From Homarus americanus (taxonomy: Eukaryota > Arthropoda > Malacostraca > Decapoda > Nephropidae), in the NCBI RefSeq assembly GCF_018991925.1, contig NW_024729440.1, positions 1 to 64,000 of the forward strand: a stretch of DNA of 64,000 bases, given 5' to 3'. The notes under the pieces are model-generated. The model did not search any database. It saw nothing but the letters and a program-made list of their open reading frames with translations, and had not been told where the DNA came from. Shown here in pieces: positions 23,916-35,227 of this stretch (positions are counted from its first letter, which is position 1; every line of letters starts with the position of its first letter). Position numbers and translations under genes: made by a program.

Positions 23916-24784
23916 GGGGCAGGTGGGGGGGGGGGGTGTAGGTGAGAGGCGGGGTGTAGGTGAGGGGGGGGTGTGGTGAGGGGGCGGGGTGTAGGTGAGG
24001 GGGTGGGTTTAGAGGGGCGGGGTGTAGGTGAGGGGCGGGGGTGTAGGTGGAGGGGGCGGGGTAGGTGAGGGGACGGGTTTAGGGGTGAGGGGTGGGTGTA
24101 GGTGAGGGGCGGGGTGTAGGTGAGGGGCGGGGTGTAGGTGAGGGGGTGGGGTTAGGTGAGGGGCGGGTGTAGGTGAGGGCGGGGGTGTAGGTGAGGGGCG
24201 GGGTGTGTAGGTGGGAGGGGGTGTAGGTAGGGGCGGGTTTAGGAGGGGGGGTTTAGTGAGGGGGTAGGGTGTAGGTGAGGGGAGGTGGGGTGTAGGGTGA
24301 GGGGCGGGGTTAGGGGTGAGGGGCGGGGTGTAGGTGAGGGGCGGGGTGTAGGTGAGGGGCGGGGTGTAGGGTGAGGGGGTGGGGTGTAGGTGGGAGGGGG
24401 TGGGGGGTGTAGGTGAGGGGACGGGGTTTAGGTGTGAGGGGGGTGGGGTGTAGGGGTGAGAGGGGTGGGGTGTAGGTGAGGGGGTGGGGTGGGGTGAGGG
24501 GTGGGGGTGGGGAGGGGGGTGTAGGTGAGGGGCGGGGTGTAGGTGAGGGGGGAGGGGTGTAGGTGAGGGGTGGGGTGTAGGTGAGGGGTGGGGTTTAGGT
24601 GAGGGGCGGGGTGTAGGTGGAGGGTGGGTGTAGGTGAGGTGGGGTGTAGGTGAGGGGCGGGGTAGGTGAGGGGCGGGGTGTAGGTGAGGGGCGGGGTGTA
24701 GGTGAGGGGGTGGGGTGTAGGTGAGGGAGGACAGGGGTGTAGGTGAGGGGGCAGGGGTTTAGGTGAGGGTGGGGTGTAGGTGAG
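23916..24784. repeat. GGTGAGGGGCGGGGTGTA array, 18 bp
   Basis: About 48 units of 18 bases, GGTGAGGGGCGGGGTGTA, variable in G-run length. Each unit has two runs of four or more G, so the whole 0.87 kb strand has quadruplex potential. Minus-strand proline/histidine/threonine-rich open frames (24428-24901, 24595-24795) are repeat translations. Confidence 0.95.
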
Positions 24785-25302
24785 GATATGCTCACTACAT
24801 ACTTGTGTGTATACTCTGCCGGTATATAAGATTATACAACGCATTACCGTAATTATACTACGTACGTTTGACTTCATAAAACTTACTTGGTAATTATACA
24901 CCTAAATGTAAATAATAATTATACACGTTTTTACATTATGATGTTACAGAATTTGAAGGGAAAGAACTAATTGGCTTTCGTATGTAATACTATAATTGGA
25001 TGTGTGTTAAAATAAATGAATGAATAAATATATAATAATTGTGTGTGTGTGTATTGTGTGTGGTGTGTTTCTCCTTCCCTTTATTCCCTCCATACATTCC
25101 TTCACCCCTAGTACCCCCTCCAATTCCCATTAGAGAGCAAAGTATATTCATTCATCGTTACAATTGGTTTATTTAATCTCGACTTTAAAACCCAAAATGA
25201 TTGGCTGCCTGTCAGCTACCTCATCTAGAAGCCATTTTGAGAACTGTGATCAATAGGTTGGGTTTACCAGAAGGGAACCAATCTTAGAAATTGGTCTCAC
25301 TT
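24785..25302. other. AT-rich single-copy-looking sequence
   Basis: Contains a short TG tract at 25040-25065. No gene recognised. Confidence 0.45.
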
Positions 25303-25700
<398 letters not shown>

Positions 25701-25924
25701 AGGAAGAAAGAAGAGTAGGAGGACGAAGAAGAAGATGAAGAAGAGAGGAAGAGAAGGACGAGGAGCGGAGAGAAGAGCCAGCATGAGGCACAACCACCAG
25801 CCGCCAGAGATAACAGAGGTATCACCTCCTGTGTATAGTGTGTCCAGGTGGCAGGTCCATCTACAGACCTACCTGTTGGTGACCCTCCCCTCCCTGCTGG
25901 GTGACTCTCTCTTGCTGAGTAACC

Positions 25925-26145
25925 CTTCTCCTGCTGAGTGACCCTCTTGCTGAGGTGACCCTCTTGCTGAGTGACCTCCTGCTGGTGACCTCTCCTGCTG
26001 AGTGACCCTCCTCCCTGGAGTGACTCCTCCTGCTTGAGTGACCGTCCTCCTCCCTGCTTAGAGTGACCCTGCTCCTCCTGCTGCTGAGTGACCCTTCTCC
26101 TCCTGCTGAGTGACCCTCCTCCTCCTCCTGCTGAATGACCCGCCA
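25925..26145. repeat. GAGTGACCCTCCTCCTGCT minisatellite, about 19 bp
   Basis: About eleven units of GAGTGACCCTCCTCCTGCT with small indels. The minus-strand part of the long proline-rich frame reads the repeat as SRRRVTQQE-type peptides. Confidence 0.88.
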
Positions 26146-27295
26146 CCTACTAACTGTTCTGCACTCCCCGCCTCCCTTACCCCGCCTCTCTCATCACTCT
26201 TCAAAAACAAAAATACTTGGGAAACCATGAACCATTTCCTCAGGAGCAAATTGGCAAAAAATCAGAAATTGGGGTAAGGGAGAGAGAGAGAGAGAGAGGT
26301 GGTGGAAGAGAGTTGATAAAAGAAGGAGATGGAGGAGGTGCAAAACAGAAATAGGAAGATGAGAAAACTATTACGAATGGGAGGGTGATGGAAGAGGTAA
26401 GAGAATGGACGACAGGTAACAGAGAAAGTAAGAATGGAGAGACGTGGAAAAGGAGGAGGAAGAGGAGGAATAAGAATGGAAAGAAGTGGAAGAATAATGA
26501 AAGGGAAGTGATAGAGGACAGTGGAGATTGATAACTAACATGAATGTGTTGTTGTACAGGACACTATAACACAGGTACAGGTAACGGCCACTAATTCACG
26601 GCAACATAACACACGAGAAGAGATCACGTCCATAACCTGACAGTTGTACAGATGTTGTATAAGTTGTAAAACTATAAATATCACTACAATAATTATACAA
26701 CAACCTTTAACAACACACGGACGCCCATATAGTAGACAGAAGTGAATACAGAAGTTATTATTGACAGGTGTTGAGGTTGGCAGACAGACGTGGTGGACGG
26801 TGGGGGGCGTCACCTTGGTGGTTGAGCTGTTGAAATAACTACACCATCGCCAGGATCACTTGTTAAACTGTCTAATACCACTGAAGACGCCAGACCCATG
26901 TTAGGATTACGTCTAAACCTCCAGGTTATACTTAAACTGTCAGAGACGGTTTAGTCTGACCAACACAACGAGATCAGTCAGACACTGCTCGAGTTGATCG
27001 GCGTTGCTGTGCTTAAACAACACTGAGACACCGATGTGGAGTAGCGGTGTTGAGTGCCACCAACACCACACGATGGTCAGTCGGAAGCAGAGTGTAAAAT
27101 ACAGGGTGTAGAACCAACACCCGGGAGTGTACGGACCACACCCGCCGTGCTTTAGTCTACGTTTAAATTTATAGTAATTCGTAGACTACAACCATAACCC
27201 TACACTCCCCTCCCCAACGTTCTGCTCCATCATGACAAAAATATTACACCTGCTGCTGAACACTGTATCACTGCTGTAGGACCGAAGTGGAGAGA

Positions 27296-27297
<2 letters not shown>
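26146..27297. other. Single-copy-looking sequence
   Basis: A GA tract (26280-26298) is followed by purine-rich DNA to 26520, then balanced composition. The 92-codon minus-strand open frame at 26535-26813 has no recognisable domain. No gene called. Confidence 0.45.
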
Positions 27298-27347
<50 letters not shown>

Positions 27348-28170
27348 CATCGCCCGACCACCGAAGGGTCAAGAGGTGCCTGGCCTCTCAGGCAGCCAGG
27401 TCAACTGTTAAGTTGGCCCATACCCTCCCTGAACCCTCCTCCCCACCGGAATATCAACAAGTTCTCGCTAGAAGTTACAATTTCATTTAGGAAAGGAACG
27501 GAACCAGTGTTAAACCGAGGTGAACAGTGGTGAACAGTGCTTAAGTCAGTGAGAACAACTCAGCAGTAACAGTCGCACCCAAGTTAACCTTCACACAGTG
27601 AGGTCCCAGGTACCCAGTGATGATAGCAGCTGGCGAGACCCAACAACAACCACCGATGTGTTAATCCGTCTACGATAGGAAGGCCTGGGACCAAACCTAC
27701 TCATATAACACCATCTGTGAGGGAATTACTACACCACATGTCCCTCATAACACCATATGTGAGAGGTACTACACCACGTCAAGTCCCTCATCACACCATC
27801 TGTGAGGAATTACTACACCACGTGAGGTCCCCATAACACCATCTGTGAGGGTACTACATCACGTGAGGCCCTCATAACACCATCAGCGGGAATTACTACA
27901 CCACGCCAGGTCCCTCATAACAACATCTGAGACTACTACACCACGTGAGTTCCTCCTAACACCATTTGGGAGAGTTACTACACTACGGGGTTTTGTTCAA
28001 CAAACTACATTAATCTGTACGTTCACTGTATGTTCCTTTACCTTTCTCTAATGAAGGCTTTTATTAAACCACCAATGTATGTAATAAGTCATTTATGTCC
28101 AATGTATATTTTCAGCCTTCGGGCTGCAGAACTTTTTTTCAATAAACCGTTAATTATTATTTTATTATTA
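27298..28170 (+). mobile_element. Non-LTR retrotransposon 3' end, copy 2
   Basis: Diverged homologue of 15320-16225: same order of landmarks, from a CA tract (27298-27345) plus CTACATC, through an ACAATTTCATTTAGGAAAGG block, GAACAGTGGTGAACAGTGCT, an internal minisatellite, TTATGTCCAATGTATATTTT and TCAGCCTTCGGGCTGCAGA, to TCAATAAACCGTTAATTATT and a TTA tail. The internal minisatellite (27700-27990) has a period near 46-48 bases, with ACACCATCTGTGAGGG and TACTACACCACGTGAGG words. That differs in period from copy 1 although several words match. No RT frame visible. Confidence 0.75.
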
Positions 28171-28518
28171 CACACACACTACGGAACAGTGTATACTCCC
28201 TAGACACACACCATTTGACCCTTATCTAATAAAAACAGTTGAAATCCTAAGTTATAAAGCAATCACATTACATTATATTTGACTAACATATTTTTCACTC
28301 AGGATGTTGCATTATAATTATTTCTACACATCCCAATATAAATATGTATCCAGTATGTATCCAGTATGTATCCAGGTAAACACTAGAGCCAGATGGTGTG
28401 TCCCTACCTGCTACTTCCCGTCACCTGTCTCACCTGTGTTCATCAGGTCATGTAACACCATCTATAACAACTTCCTTCCGGTGACACATACTGAGGTACT
28501 ACTGTAGTTTGACGCTGC

Positions 28519-28588
28519 AACTGACGTCACCTACAGTATACCTGACGTAACCTAGACCTGACGTCACCTAGACCTGACGTCACCGGTA
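28519..28588. promoter_or_regulatory. Cluster of four CRE-like TGACGT sites
   Basis: TGACGTCA occurs at 28522-28529, 28559-28566 and 28575-28582, and TGACGTAA at 28543-28550. The last three sites are 16 bases apart within an ACCTGACGTCACCTAG-type short tandem. TGACGTCA is the CREB/ATF consensus. It may be only a short tandem repeat that happens to contain the motif. Confidence 0.35.
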
Positions 28589-28834
28589 ATTGGGTTATCG
28601 TCTGGACAACATCATGCACAAGCGATCAGATAAATGAATAATAAATGAATGTTAACAACTATGTCCAGCCCTCTCGCCGATAGATAGATATATAGATTGA
28701 TAGGCAGGTATTGTAGGTAGGATCGCACGCCTTCACTCCGTTAAATAGCGGATTCACTTAATAAAATCAATTACAAGAATCACAAAATAAATCACACGAA
28801 ATGAATCACACATAACATGAAGATCCATTATAAG
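28589..28834. other. Intergenic sequence
   Basis: Contains a short GATA-word repeat (28680-28705). No gene recognised. Confidence 0.45.
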
Positions 28835-28972
28835 GGAGAAGGAGAGGAGGGAGCAGGAGGAGGGAGGGAGCAGGAGGAGGAGGGGGGGAGGGGGAGGGAG
28901 GAGGGAGGGGGGGAGGGAGGGAGGGGGAGGGAGGGTGGGGAGGGAGGAGAGGGGTGGGGAGGGGAGGGTTGC
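28835..28972. repeat. GGGAGGGAGG purine tract
   Basis: Nearly pure A/G, with GGGAGGGAGG and GGAGGAGGG words. Confidence 0.85.
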
Positions 28973-29199
28973 TGGTGTCTTAACTAAACACTGCTGTAGG
29001 CTTAGCATTTGCCTGCAATTTATGTGGGTGTTTGGAATTAAATTGCATATGTTAGTACACTGGTGCGCCATGGTGCGGGGTGGGGAGCCATGAGGGTGAT
29101 GCAGGGGGTGAGAGGTGGCACACGGTAATGGCTCTCAGTACGCCGGGATAAATCGACGTTAATACCTCACTGTGTGTGTGTGGTGGGCGTATACTAGGC

Positions 29200-29201
<2 letters not shown>

Positions 29202-29288
<87 letters not shown>
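29202..29288. repeat. (CA)n microsatellite, about 87 bp
   Basis: Pure CA tract. A short TG tract lies just upstream on the same strand (29171-29182), so the pair could form a hairpin. Confidence 0.98.
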
Positions 29289-29290
<2 letters not shown>

Positions 29291-29429
29291 GGGTTGATAA
29301 TAGTATTTACACAAGCGCGCGTGTGCATGTTATAGTCTTATCATAACATACAAACATACACCTTGATTACCGCGAGAATCAACCGTAATGAAGTCACTGA
29401 TAACAGACCAAATTAGTAAAAAAATGTAG

Positions 29430-29615
29430 AAATTACAGGTATTTTGGCCAGGCTGGTGGTGTAAGAGTTTGGTCAGGCAGATGGTGTAGGAACTAGTCCA
29501 GACAGGTGGTGTAGGAATTAGGTCAGGGGTAGATGGTGCAACAGCAGGCCGCCAGACAGATGGTGCAACAGCAGGTCAGGCAAGTAGTGCAGGAGGCAGG
29601 CAGGCAGGTGGGACA
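29430..29615. repeat. CAGGCAGATGGTGTAGGAAC repeat
   Basis: Six to seven degenerate units of 22-32 bases contain (C)AGG(T/C)(A/G)GATGGTG(C/T)A. Period varies. Confidence 0.75.
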
Positions 29616-29742
29616 GGCCAGCTTTGAGGTGTGTGGAAAGTAACATTATATTATGTAACTCTCTCTCTCTCTCTGTCTCTCTCTCCCCAAGCTCATTAAC
29701 TAACACTATTTTATGTCCATTATTTCACTAAGACCTTTCCTT

Positions 29743-29872
29743 CCCACTAAACAAAAGACGATCGTATCCCCACTAAACAAAAACGACCATATCCCCACTA
29801 AACAAAAGACGATCGTATCCCCACTAAATAAAAAGACGATCGTACTCCCACTAAACAAAAGACGATCGCTTC
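29743..29872. repeat. CCCACTAAACAAAAGACGAT repeat, about 25 bp
   Basis: Five units of about 25 bases (CCCACTAAACAAAAGACGAT plus CGTAT). Short open frames on both strands (29706-29925) are repeat translations. Confidence 0.88.
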
Positions 29873-29939
29873 CCCACAACAGACTGAGAGCCATGATTGC
29901 TGTTACTGCTCCTGACAGACGATAAAAAAAGGCACTTTA

Positions 29940-30319
29940 TGGTAATTAGTATTTACAGGTACACGACAGATAATTTCTTAACTTGTGGTGGAGGTATGAG
30001 GTAGTGGGGTGTGAGGAGGTGTATGTGTGTAGGTGTGTGTGGAAGTGTGTATGAGTGCAGCAGGTGTGTACAAGTGATGCAGGTGGTGAATGTGAGACGA
30101 GAACAAATGGAGTCGAAGAGGGGTGGTGGGGGGAGAGGTGAGAGAAGGTAGATGAAGAGGTATAAGGTGGAAAGCTAAAGAGGAGAGGGAAGTGAGGGAA
30201 GGTAAAAAGGGAGAAAGGGGAGGCGATGAGAATAATGTGCCTCACACCTTCTCCCGCCTCCCCTCCCCTGACTCGTCCTAGTACCGATGACGTCTGATAG
30301 CCACGCCCATGCTCTCTCA

Positions 30320-30321
<2 letters not shown>
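29940..30321. other. GT/GA-rich sequence
   Basis: Low-complexity GTGTGT/GAGGTG words throughout. The 145-codon minus-strand open frame (29946-30383) includes the CA tract as poly-VC and has no domain. Confidence 0.5.

Positions 30322-30383
<62 letters not shown>
30322..30383. repeat. (CA)n microsatellite bordering a retrotransposon
   Basis: Pure CA tract of about 62 bases that directly abuts the 5' end of retrotransposon copy 3, as CA tracts also do for copies 1 and 2. Confidence 0.98.
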
Positions 30384-30385
<2 letters not shown>

Positions 30386-31136
30386 AGGTTGTAGATTCCA
30401 CAGAAGCTCCTGGCGTCACCATAGACAACAAACTAAATTGGAAACCACACGTCAGTGAAGTTGTCAAATCCTCCAGTTTCCGTCTCCACCTCCTCCGTGA
30501 CTCAAGTCCCTCAGGTTCCGCACAGGCTCCTCAGTGTATACACAACATTCATACTTCCCAAGCTCACCTATGCCTCCCCACATGGTCTTCCTCCTAAATG
30601 CCACACAACGTAAACACACAAAAAGTGCAAAGAGGCATGCAAGATTATTCTCTCCTTCCTACTCCACATATCAAGCGCTCAACACACTGACCCTTTCGAC
30701 TCTCACTGACCATCACCACGGCCTCATCTGCAAATTTGGTAAAGCTTCTACACCATCCCGACACCAGCCTACCACCTGAGATCCCCTGTCCGAGAATTGC
30801 TGTTCGACACCACAACCGCATCCAGCCCATACGTGCACGGACAGTCGCTATAAGAACAGCCCAGTCCCAACCATTGTAAAATTATCAATAACATGTAATA
30901 AATCAGTGTATTCACTCCCAGTAAACACTGCTCCCTACACTGTCACTATGTTGAAATGAACTGTAGTTTGAGCTGATCCCCATCTAAGTTACTATATGTC
31001 ATATTTGTGTCACTTATGTCACTTGTATATTGTTTGTAATTCGTAACCCATTCCCAAATATGTAACTGTATATTTTCAGCCTTCTGCAACACTTGCTCTC
31101 AATAAACCGTTAGTATTGTATTATTATTATTACACG
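30384..31136 (+). pseudogene. 5'-truncated non-LTR retrotransposon (RT C-terminus + 3' UTR), copy 3
   Basis: The first frame reads GVTIDNKLNWKPHV at about 30411-30452. This resembles the (L)GV.ID..L.W..HV signature downstream of the catalytic core in non-LTR reverse transcriptases. Further family-like pieces appear in other frames, such as FILPKLTYASP (about 30549-30581) and RYKNSPVPTIVKL (about 30849-30887). At least two frameshifts therefore break it. The 3' UTR (about 30890-31136) ends with CAATAAACCGTTA and a TTATTATTA tail. The catalytic RT core is absent because the copy is 5'-truncated, as is typical of LINE insertions. Clade is not resolved; a short simple-repeat tail suits CR1- or RTE-like elements. 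It cannot be functional. Confidence 0.82.
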
Positions 31137-31775
31137 GTAATTGACTCACAGGTAGGAAAGGAAGATCCGGGTTCAGGTGAGATGGGGGAGGGAGAGGAGG
31201 GGTTGGAGACAGATTCAGGTGAGGTGTTTAAGGCAGATTTAGGCGATTGGTAGAGGGGTTGGAGGCAGATTTTGGTGAGGTAAAGGGGGAGGAACTGGAG
31301 ACAAAATCCAAATCGGCAGTATATATATAAATTTAGAACCGCAACTGAGCTCAGATTTTACATGGATCAAATCATATTTTATAAATATCAAGTCAGATTT
31401 AACACTGATTGGGTACACTAGCGTGGCCCAATATAACTTTGTGACCCCAACAGGTTAAAAATGGAACACTGTTGACATATTGCCACGCTAAAATGAATTG
31501 GACAAGGGGAGTGACTAGTGTTAGAAAAACTAATTGAAAATATTATCTCCCTCATGAAGCGTCGGGCAGTGTAGGAGAGGAGGTGACATCACGACGCATT
31601 AGAGGAGCAGATACGACCATGATGCAATCCTTTTAAATACTTGACTTATATAATTATTAGTTTAATGTCTCTCTCGCGTTGCTTCTGTCTGTCTGCTGTC
31701 TCTCTCACACTCACACAAACACCCCCTCCCCCAAAACCAGCTCAACACCTCCCCCACATACACCAGTAGGAGGTA
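31137..31775. other. Intergenic sequence with a short degenerate repeat
   Basis: At 31170-31300, GGTTGGAGACAGATTCAGGT-like words recur about every 45 bases. The rest is single-copy-looking and AT-rich. No gene recognised. Confidence 0.5.
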
Positions 31776-32075
31776 GAGACGGAAGGATTGGGAAGGAGAG
31801 AGTGGGTGAGGAGGGAGAGAGAAGTGACGAGAGGGAGGACGGAAGGTGGGAGGAGAGAGGGTAAGGAGGAGAGTGAGCGAGGGAGGGAGGACGGAAGAGT
31901 GGGAGGAGAGTGGGTGAGGGAGGGAGAGAGTGAGCGAGGGAGGGAGGGACGGAAGGAGTGGGAGGGAGAGAGAGGGTGAGGGAGGGAGAGAGTGAGCGAG
32001 GGAGGGAGGGACGGAAGGAGTGGGAGGGAGAGAGGGTGAGGGAGAGGAGAGTGAGTGAGGGAGGGAGTGAGGGAG
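31776..32075. repeat. GAGGGAGGGACGGAAGGAGT tandem, purine-rich
   Basis: About four to five units of roughly 60-70 bases contain GAGTGAGCGAGGGAGGGA, GGACGGAAGGAGTGGGAGGG and GAGAGGGTGAGGGAGGGAG. Nearly pure purine on the + strand. Opposite-strand serine/leucine/proline open frames (31662-32096 and the 5' continuation of 31742-33160) are repeat translations. Confidence 0.88.
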
Positions 32076-32222
32076 GTCAGGTACAAAGGTCTCCATGACA
32101 TTTCAAGACGCCGCCACGCTTTGCAATATTCACTTCGACAGCTGGGAATCACAACAGTAAATGGCGCCAGTACTAATATGCCCTTTGGTTTCTCGTCCAG
32201 CGGCTGTACTTTGAACATGGAA

Positions 32223-34580
32223 ACGTCTGGCGGCTGCACGTGGAACAATATACGTCTGGCGGCTGCACGTGGAACAATATAACGTCTGGCGGCTGCATAT
32301 GGGCAATAACGTCTGGCGGCTGCACGTGGAACAATATAACGTCTGGCGGCTGCATGCCGGAACAATATAACGTCTGGCGGCTGCATGTGGAACAATATAA
32401 CGTCTGGCGGCTGCATGGTGGAACAATATAACGTCTGGCGGCTGCTCTTGAAACAATAGTCCGGCGGCTGCACGGTGGAACAATATAACGTCTGGCGGCT
32501 GCTCTTGAAACATAGTCCGGCGGCTGCGTGGAACAATAAGCGTCTGGCGGCTGCACGCGGAACAATATAACGTCTGGCGGCTGCACGGAACATTATAGCG
32601 TCGGCGGCTGCTCTTGAAACAATAGTCCGGCGGCTGCGTGGGACAATATAACGTCTGGCGGCTGCATGTGGAACAATATAACGTCTGGCGGCTTCGAAAC
32701 AATAGTCCGGCGGCTGCGTGGGAACAATATAACGTCTGGCAGCTGCTCTTGAAACAATAGTCCGGCGGCTGCGTGGAACAATATAACGTCTGGCGGCTGC
32801 GCGGAACAATATAACGTCTGGCGGCTGCGTGGAACAATATAACGTCTGGCGGCTGCTCTTGAAACAATAGTCCGGCGGCTGCGTGGAACAATAACGTCGG
32901 CTGCACGTGGAACAATATAACGTCTGGCGGCTGCTCTGAAACAATAGTCCGCGGCTGCACGTGGAACAATATAACGTCTGGCGGCTGCATGGTGGAACAA
33001 TATAACGTCTGGCGGCTGCATGGGAACAATATAACGTCTGGCGGCTGCATGTGGAACAATATAACGTCTGGCGGCTGCTCTTGAAACAATAGTCCGGCGG
33101 CTGCGTGGAACAATATAACGTCTGGCGGCTGCTCTTGAAACAATAGTCCGGCGGCTGCATGGAACAATATAACGTCTGGCGGCTGCACGCGGAACAATAT
33201 AACGTCGCGGCTGCGTGGAACGATATAGCGTCTGGCGGCTGCTCTGAAACAATAGTCCGGCGGCTGCACGTGGAACAATATAACGTCTGGCGGCTGCATG
33301 GTGGAACAATATAACGTCTGGCGGCTGCTCTTTACGGTCCGGCGGCTGCACGTGGAACAATATAACGTCTGGCGGCTGCTCAACAATAGTCCGGCGGCTG
33401 CACGTGGAACAATATAACGTCTGGGGCTGCGCGGAACAATATAACGTCTGGCGGCTGCACGTGGAACAATATAACGTCTGGCTGCTCTTGAACAATAGTC
33501 CGGCGGCTGCACGTGGAACAATATAACGTCTGGCGGCTGCACGCGGAACAATATAACGTCTGGCGGCTGCACGGGAACATTATAGCGTCTGGCGGCTGCG
33601 ACAATATGATGTCTCGCGGCTGCGTGAACAATATAACGTCTGGCGGCTGCACGTGGAATAATATGATGTCTCGCGGCTGCGTGGAACAATATAACGTCTG
33701 GTGGCTGCACGTGGAACAATATAACGTCTGGCGGCTGCACGTGGAACAATATAACGTCTGGCGGTTGCACGTGGAACACTATAACGTCTGGCGGCTGCAG
33801 GTGGAACATTATAGCGTCTGGCGTACCGAACAATATAACGTCTGGCGGCTGCACGTGGAACAATATAACGTCTGGCGGTTGCATGCGGAACAATATAACG
33901 TTTGGCGGCTCGTGGAACATTAATAGCGTCTGGCGGCTGCACGGGAACAATATAACGTCTGGCGGCTGCACGCGGAACAATATAACGTCTGGCGGTTGCG
34001 CGGAACAATATAACGTCTGGCGGCTGCACGTGGAACAATATAACGTCTGGCAGCTGCACGCGGAAGAATATAACATCTGGCGGCAGCACTGGAACATTAT
34101 AGCGTCTGGCGGCTGCACGTGGAACATATAACGTCTGCCGGCTGCACGCGGAACATAATAACGTCTAGCGGCCTGCGGAACAATTTAATGTCTGGCGGCT
34201 GCAGGCGGGAACAATATAACGTCTGGCGGCTGCAGTTGAACAATTTCGTCTGGCGGCTGCACGTGGAACAATATAACGTTTGACGGCTGCACGCGGAACA
34301 TTATAACGTCTAGCGGCTGCACGTGGAAGAATATGACGTCTGGCGGCTGCGTGGAACAATATAACGTCTGGCGGCACGTGGAACAATATAACGTCTGGCG
34401 GCTGCACGTGGAACAATATAACGTCTGGCGGCTGCACGTGGAACAATATAACGTCTGGCGGCTGCACGTGGAACAATATAACGTCTGGCGGCTGCGTGGA
34501 ACAATATAACGTCTGGCGGCTGCACGTGGAACAATATAACGTCTGGCGGCTGCGTGTGGAACAATATAACGTCTGGCGGA
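32223..34580. repeat. 30-bp satellite with an embedded higher-order dimer
   Basis: About 78 units of 30 bases, consensus AACGTCTGGCGGCTGCACGT then GGAACAATAT. Between about 32430 and 33520 many units alternate with a second type, GGCGGCTGCTCTTGAAACAA followed by TAGTCCGGCGGCTGCGTGG. From 33520 on the simple unit dominates, with TATAGCGTC and TCTCGCGGC variants. Because 30 is a multiple of three and no frame of the minus strand has a stop, open frames of 665, 472, 300 and other lengths run through it as VQPPDVILFH, CSRQTLYCST or AAARRYIVPR decapeptides. Indels move the reading between these frames, so nothing is conserved as protein. Confidence 0.96.
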
Positions 34581-34696
34581 TGTGTACTGAGCTCACTATT
34601 AGAACCTTCCTCAGCCAGTGTGAATAAACCTACATACAGGGGGGGTGGGAGGAGGATGTTATTGACTATTCATATTGTAACTTTACTTTATGAAAT

Positions 34697-34720
34697 ACCT
34701 AACCTAACCTAACCTAACCT
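34697..34720. repeat. Short interstitial (CCTAA)n tract
   Basis: About five clean AACCT units followed by degenerate AACCTAAC words to about 34840. Same telomere-like motif and orientation as 4391-4466. Confidence 0.85.
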
Positions 34721-34840
34721 AACGTAACGTCACCACACAACTAACCTAACACAACCAACTCCCAAACCCAGCCCAATTAAGAAACCAAACTAAAACAACG
34801 TACCAAACCTACTAACCTAACCTAACACATCCTAACCTGT

Positions 34841-35078
34841 CCTACAAATACGAAGTGTGTACAACAAATTTAACTAAAAAGTGTTCGCCGTTCATCATAC
34901 GTAATGCGGACAGCCGGACACCACTCCAGCGAGGGAACTTACGCCTCTATACACCTTATACTTTAAGCCGGTTTTTACAAGTTCTGAATAACGGCCCTTC
35001 TAGTGTGTAATTTTTATTTATTTATTTATTTTATATTTCTTTCTTAGTTTTTTTCTGTGTGAGACTAATTTGTGGGTT

Positions 35079-35111
<33 letters not shown>

Positions 35112-35227
35112 ACTAGCAAAACAAGCCTCTCCAACACCCACAATCCTGCCTGGTAAACACTCAGGACTACTTGAAGACTAACCGACCAGAATAAGAAGGA
35201 CGAGACTACACCCTATGGCACTCACCA
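34841..35227. other. Intergenic sequence with a GA tract
   Basis: GA tract at 35080-35109 and TTTA words at 35010-35030. No gene recognised. Confidence 0.5.
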
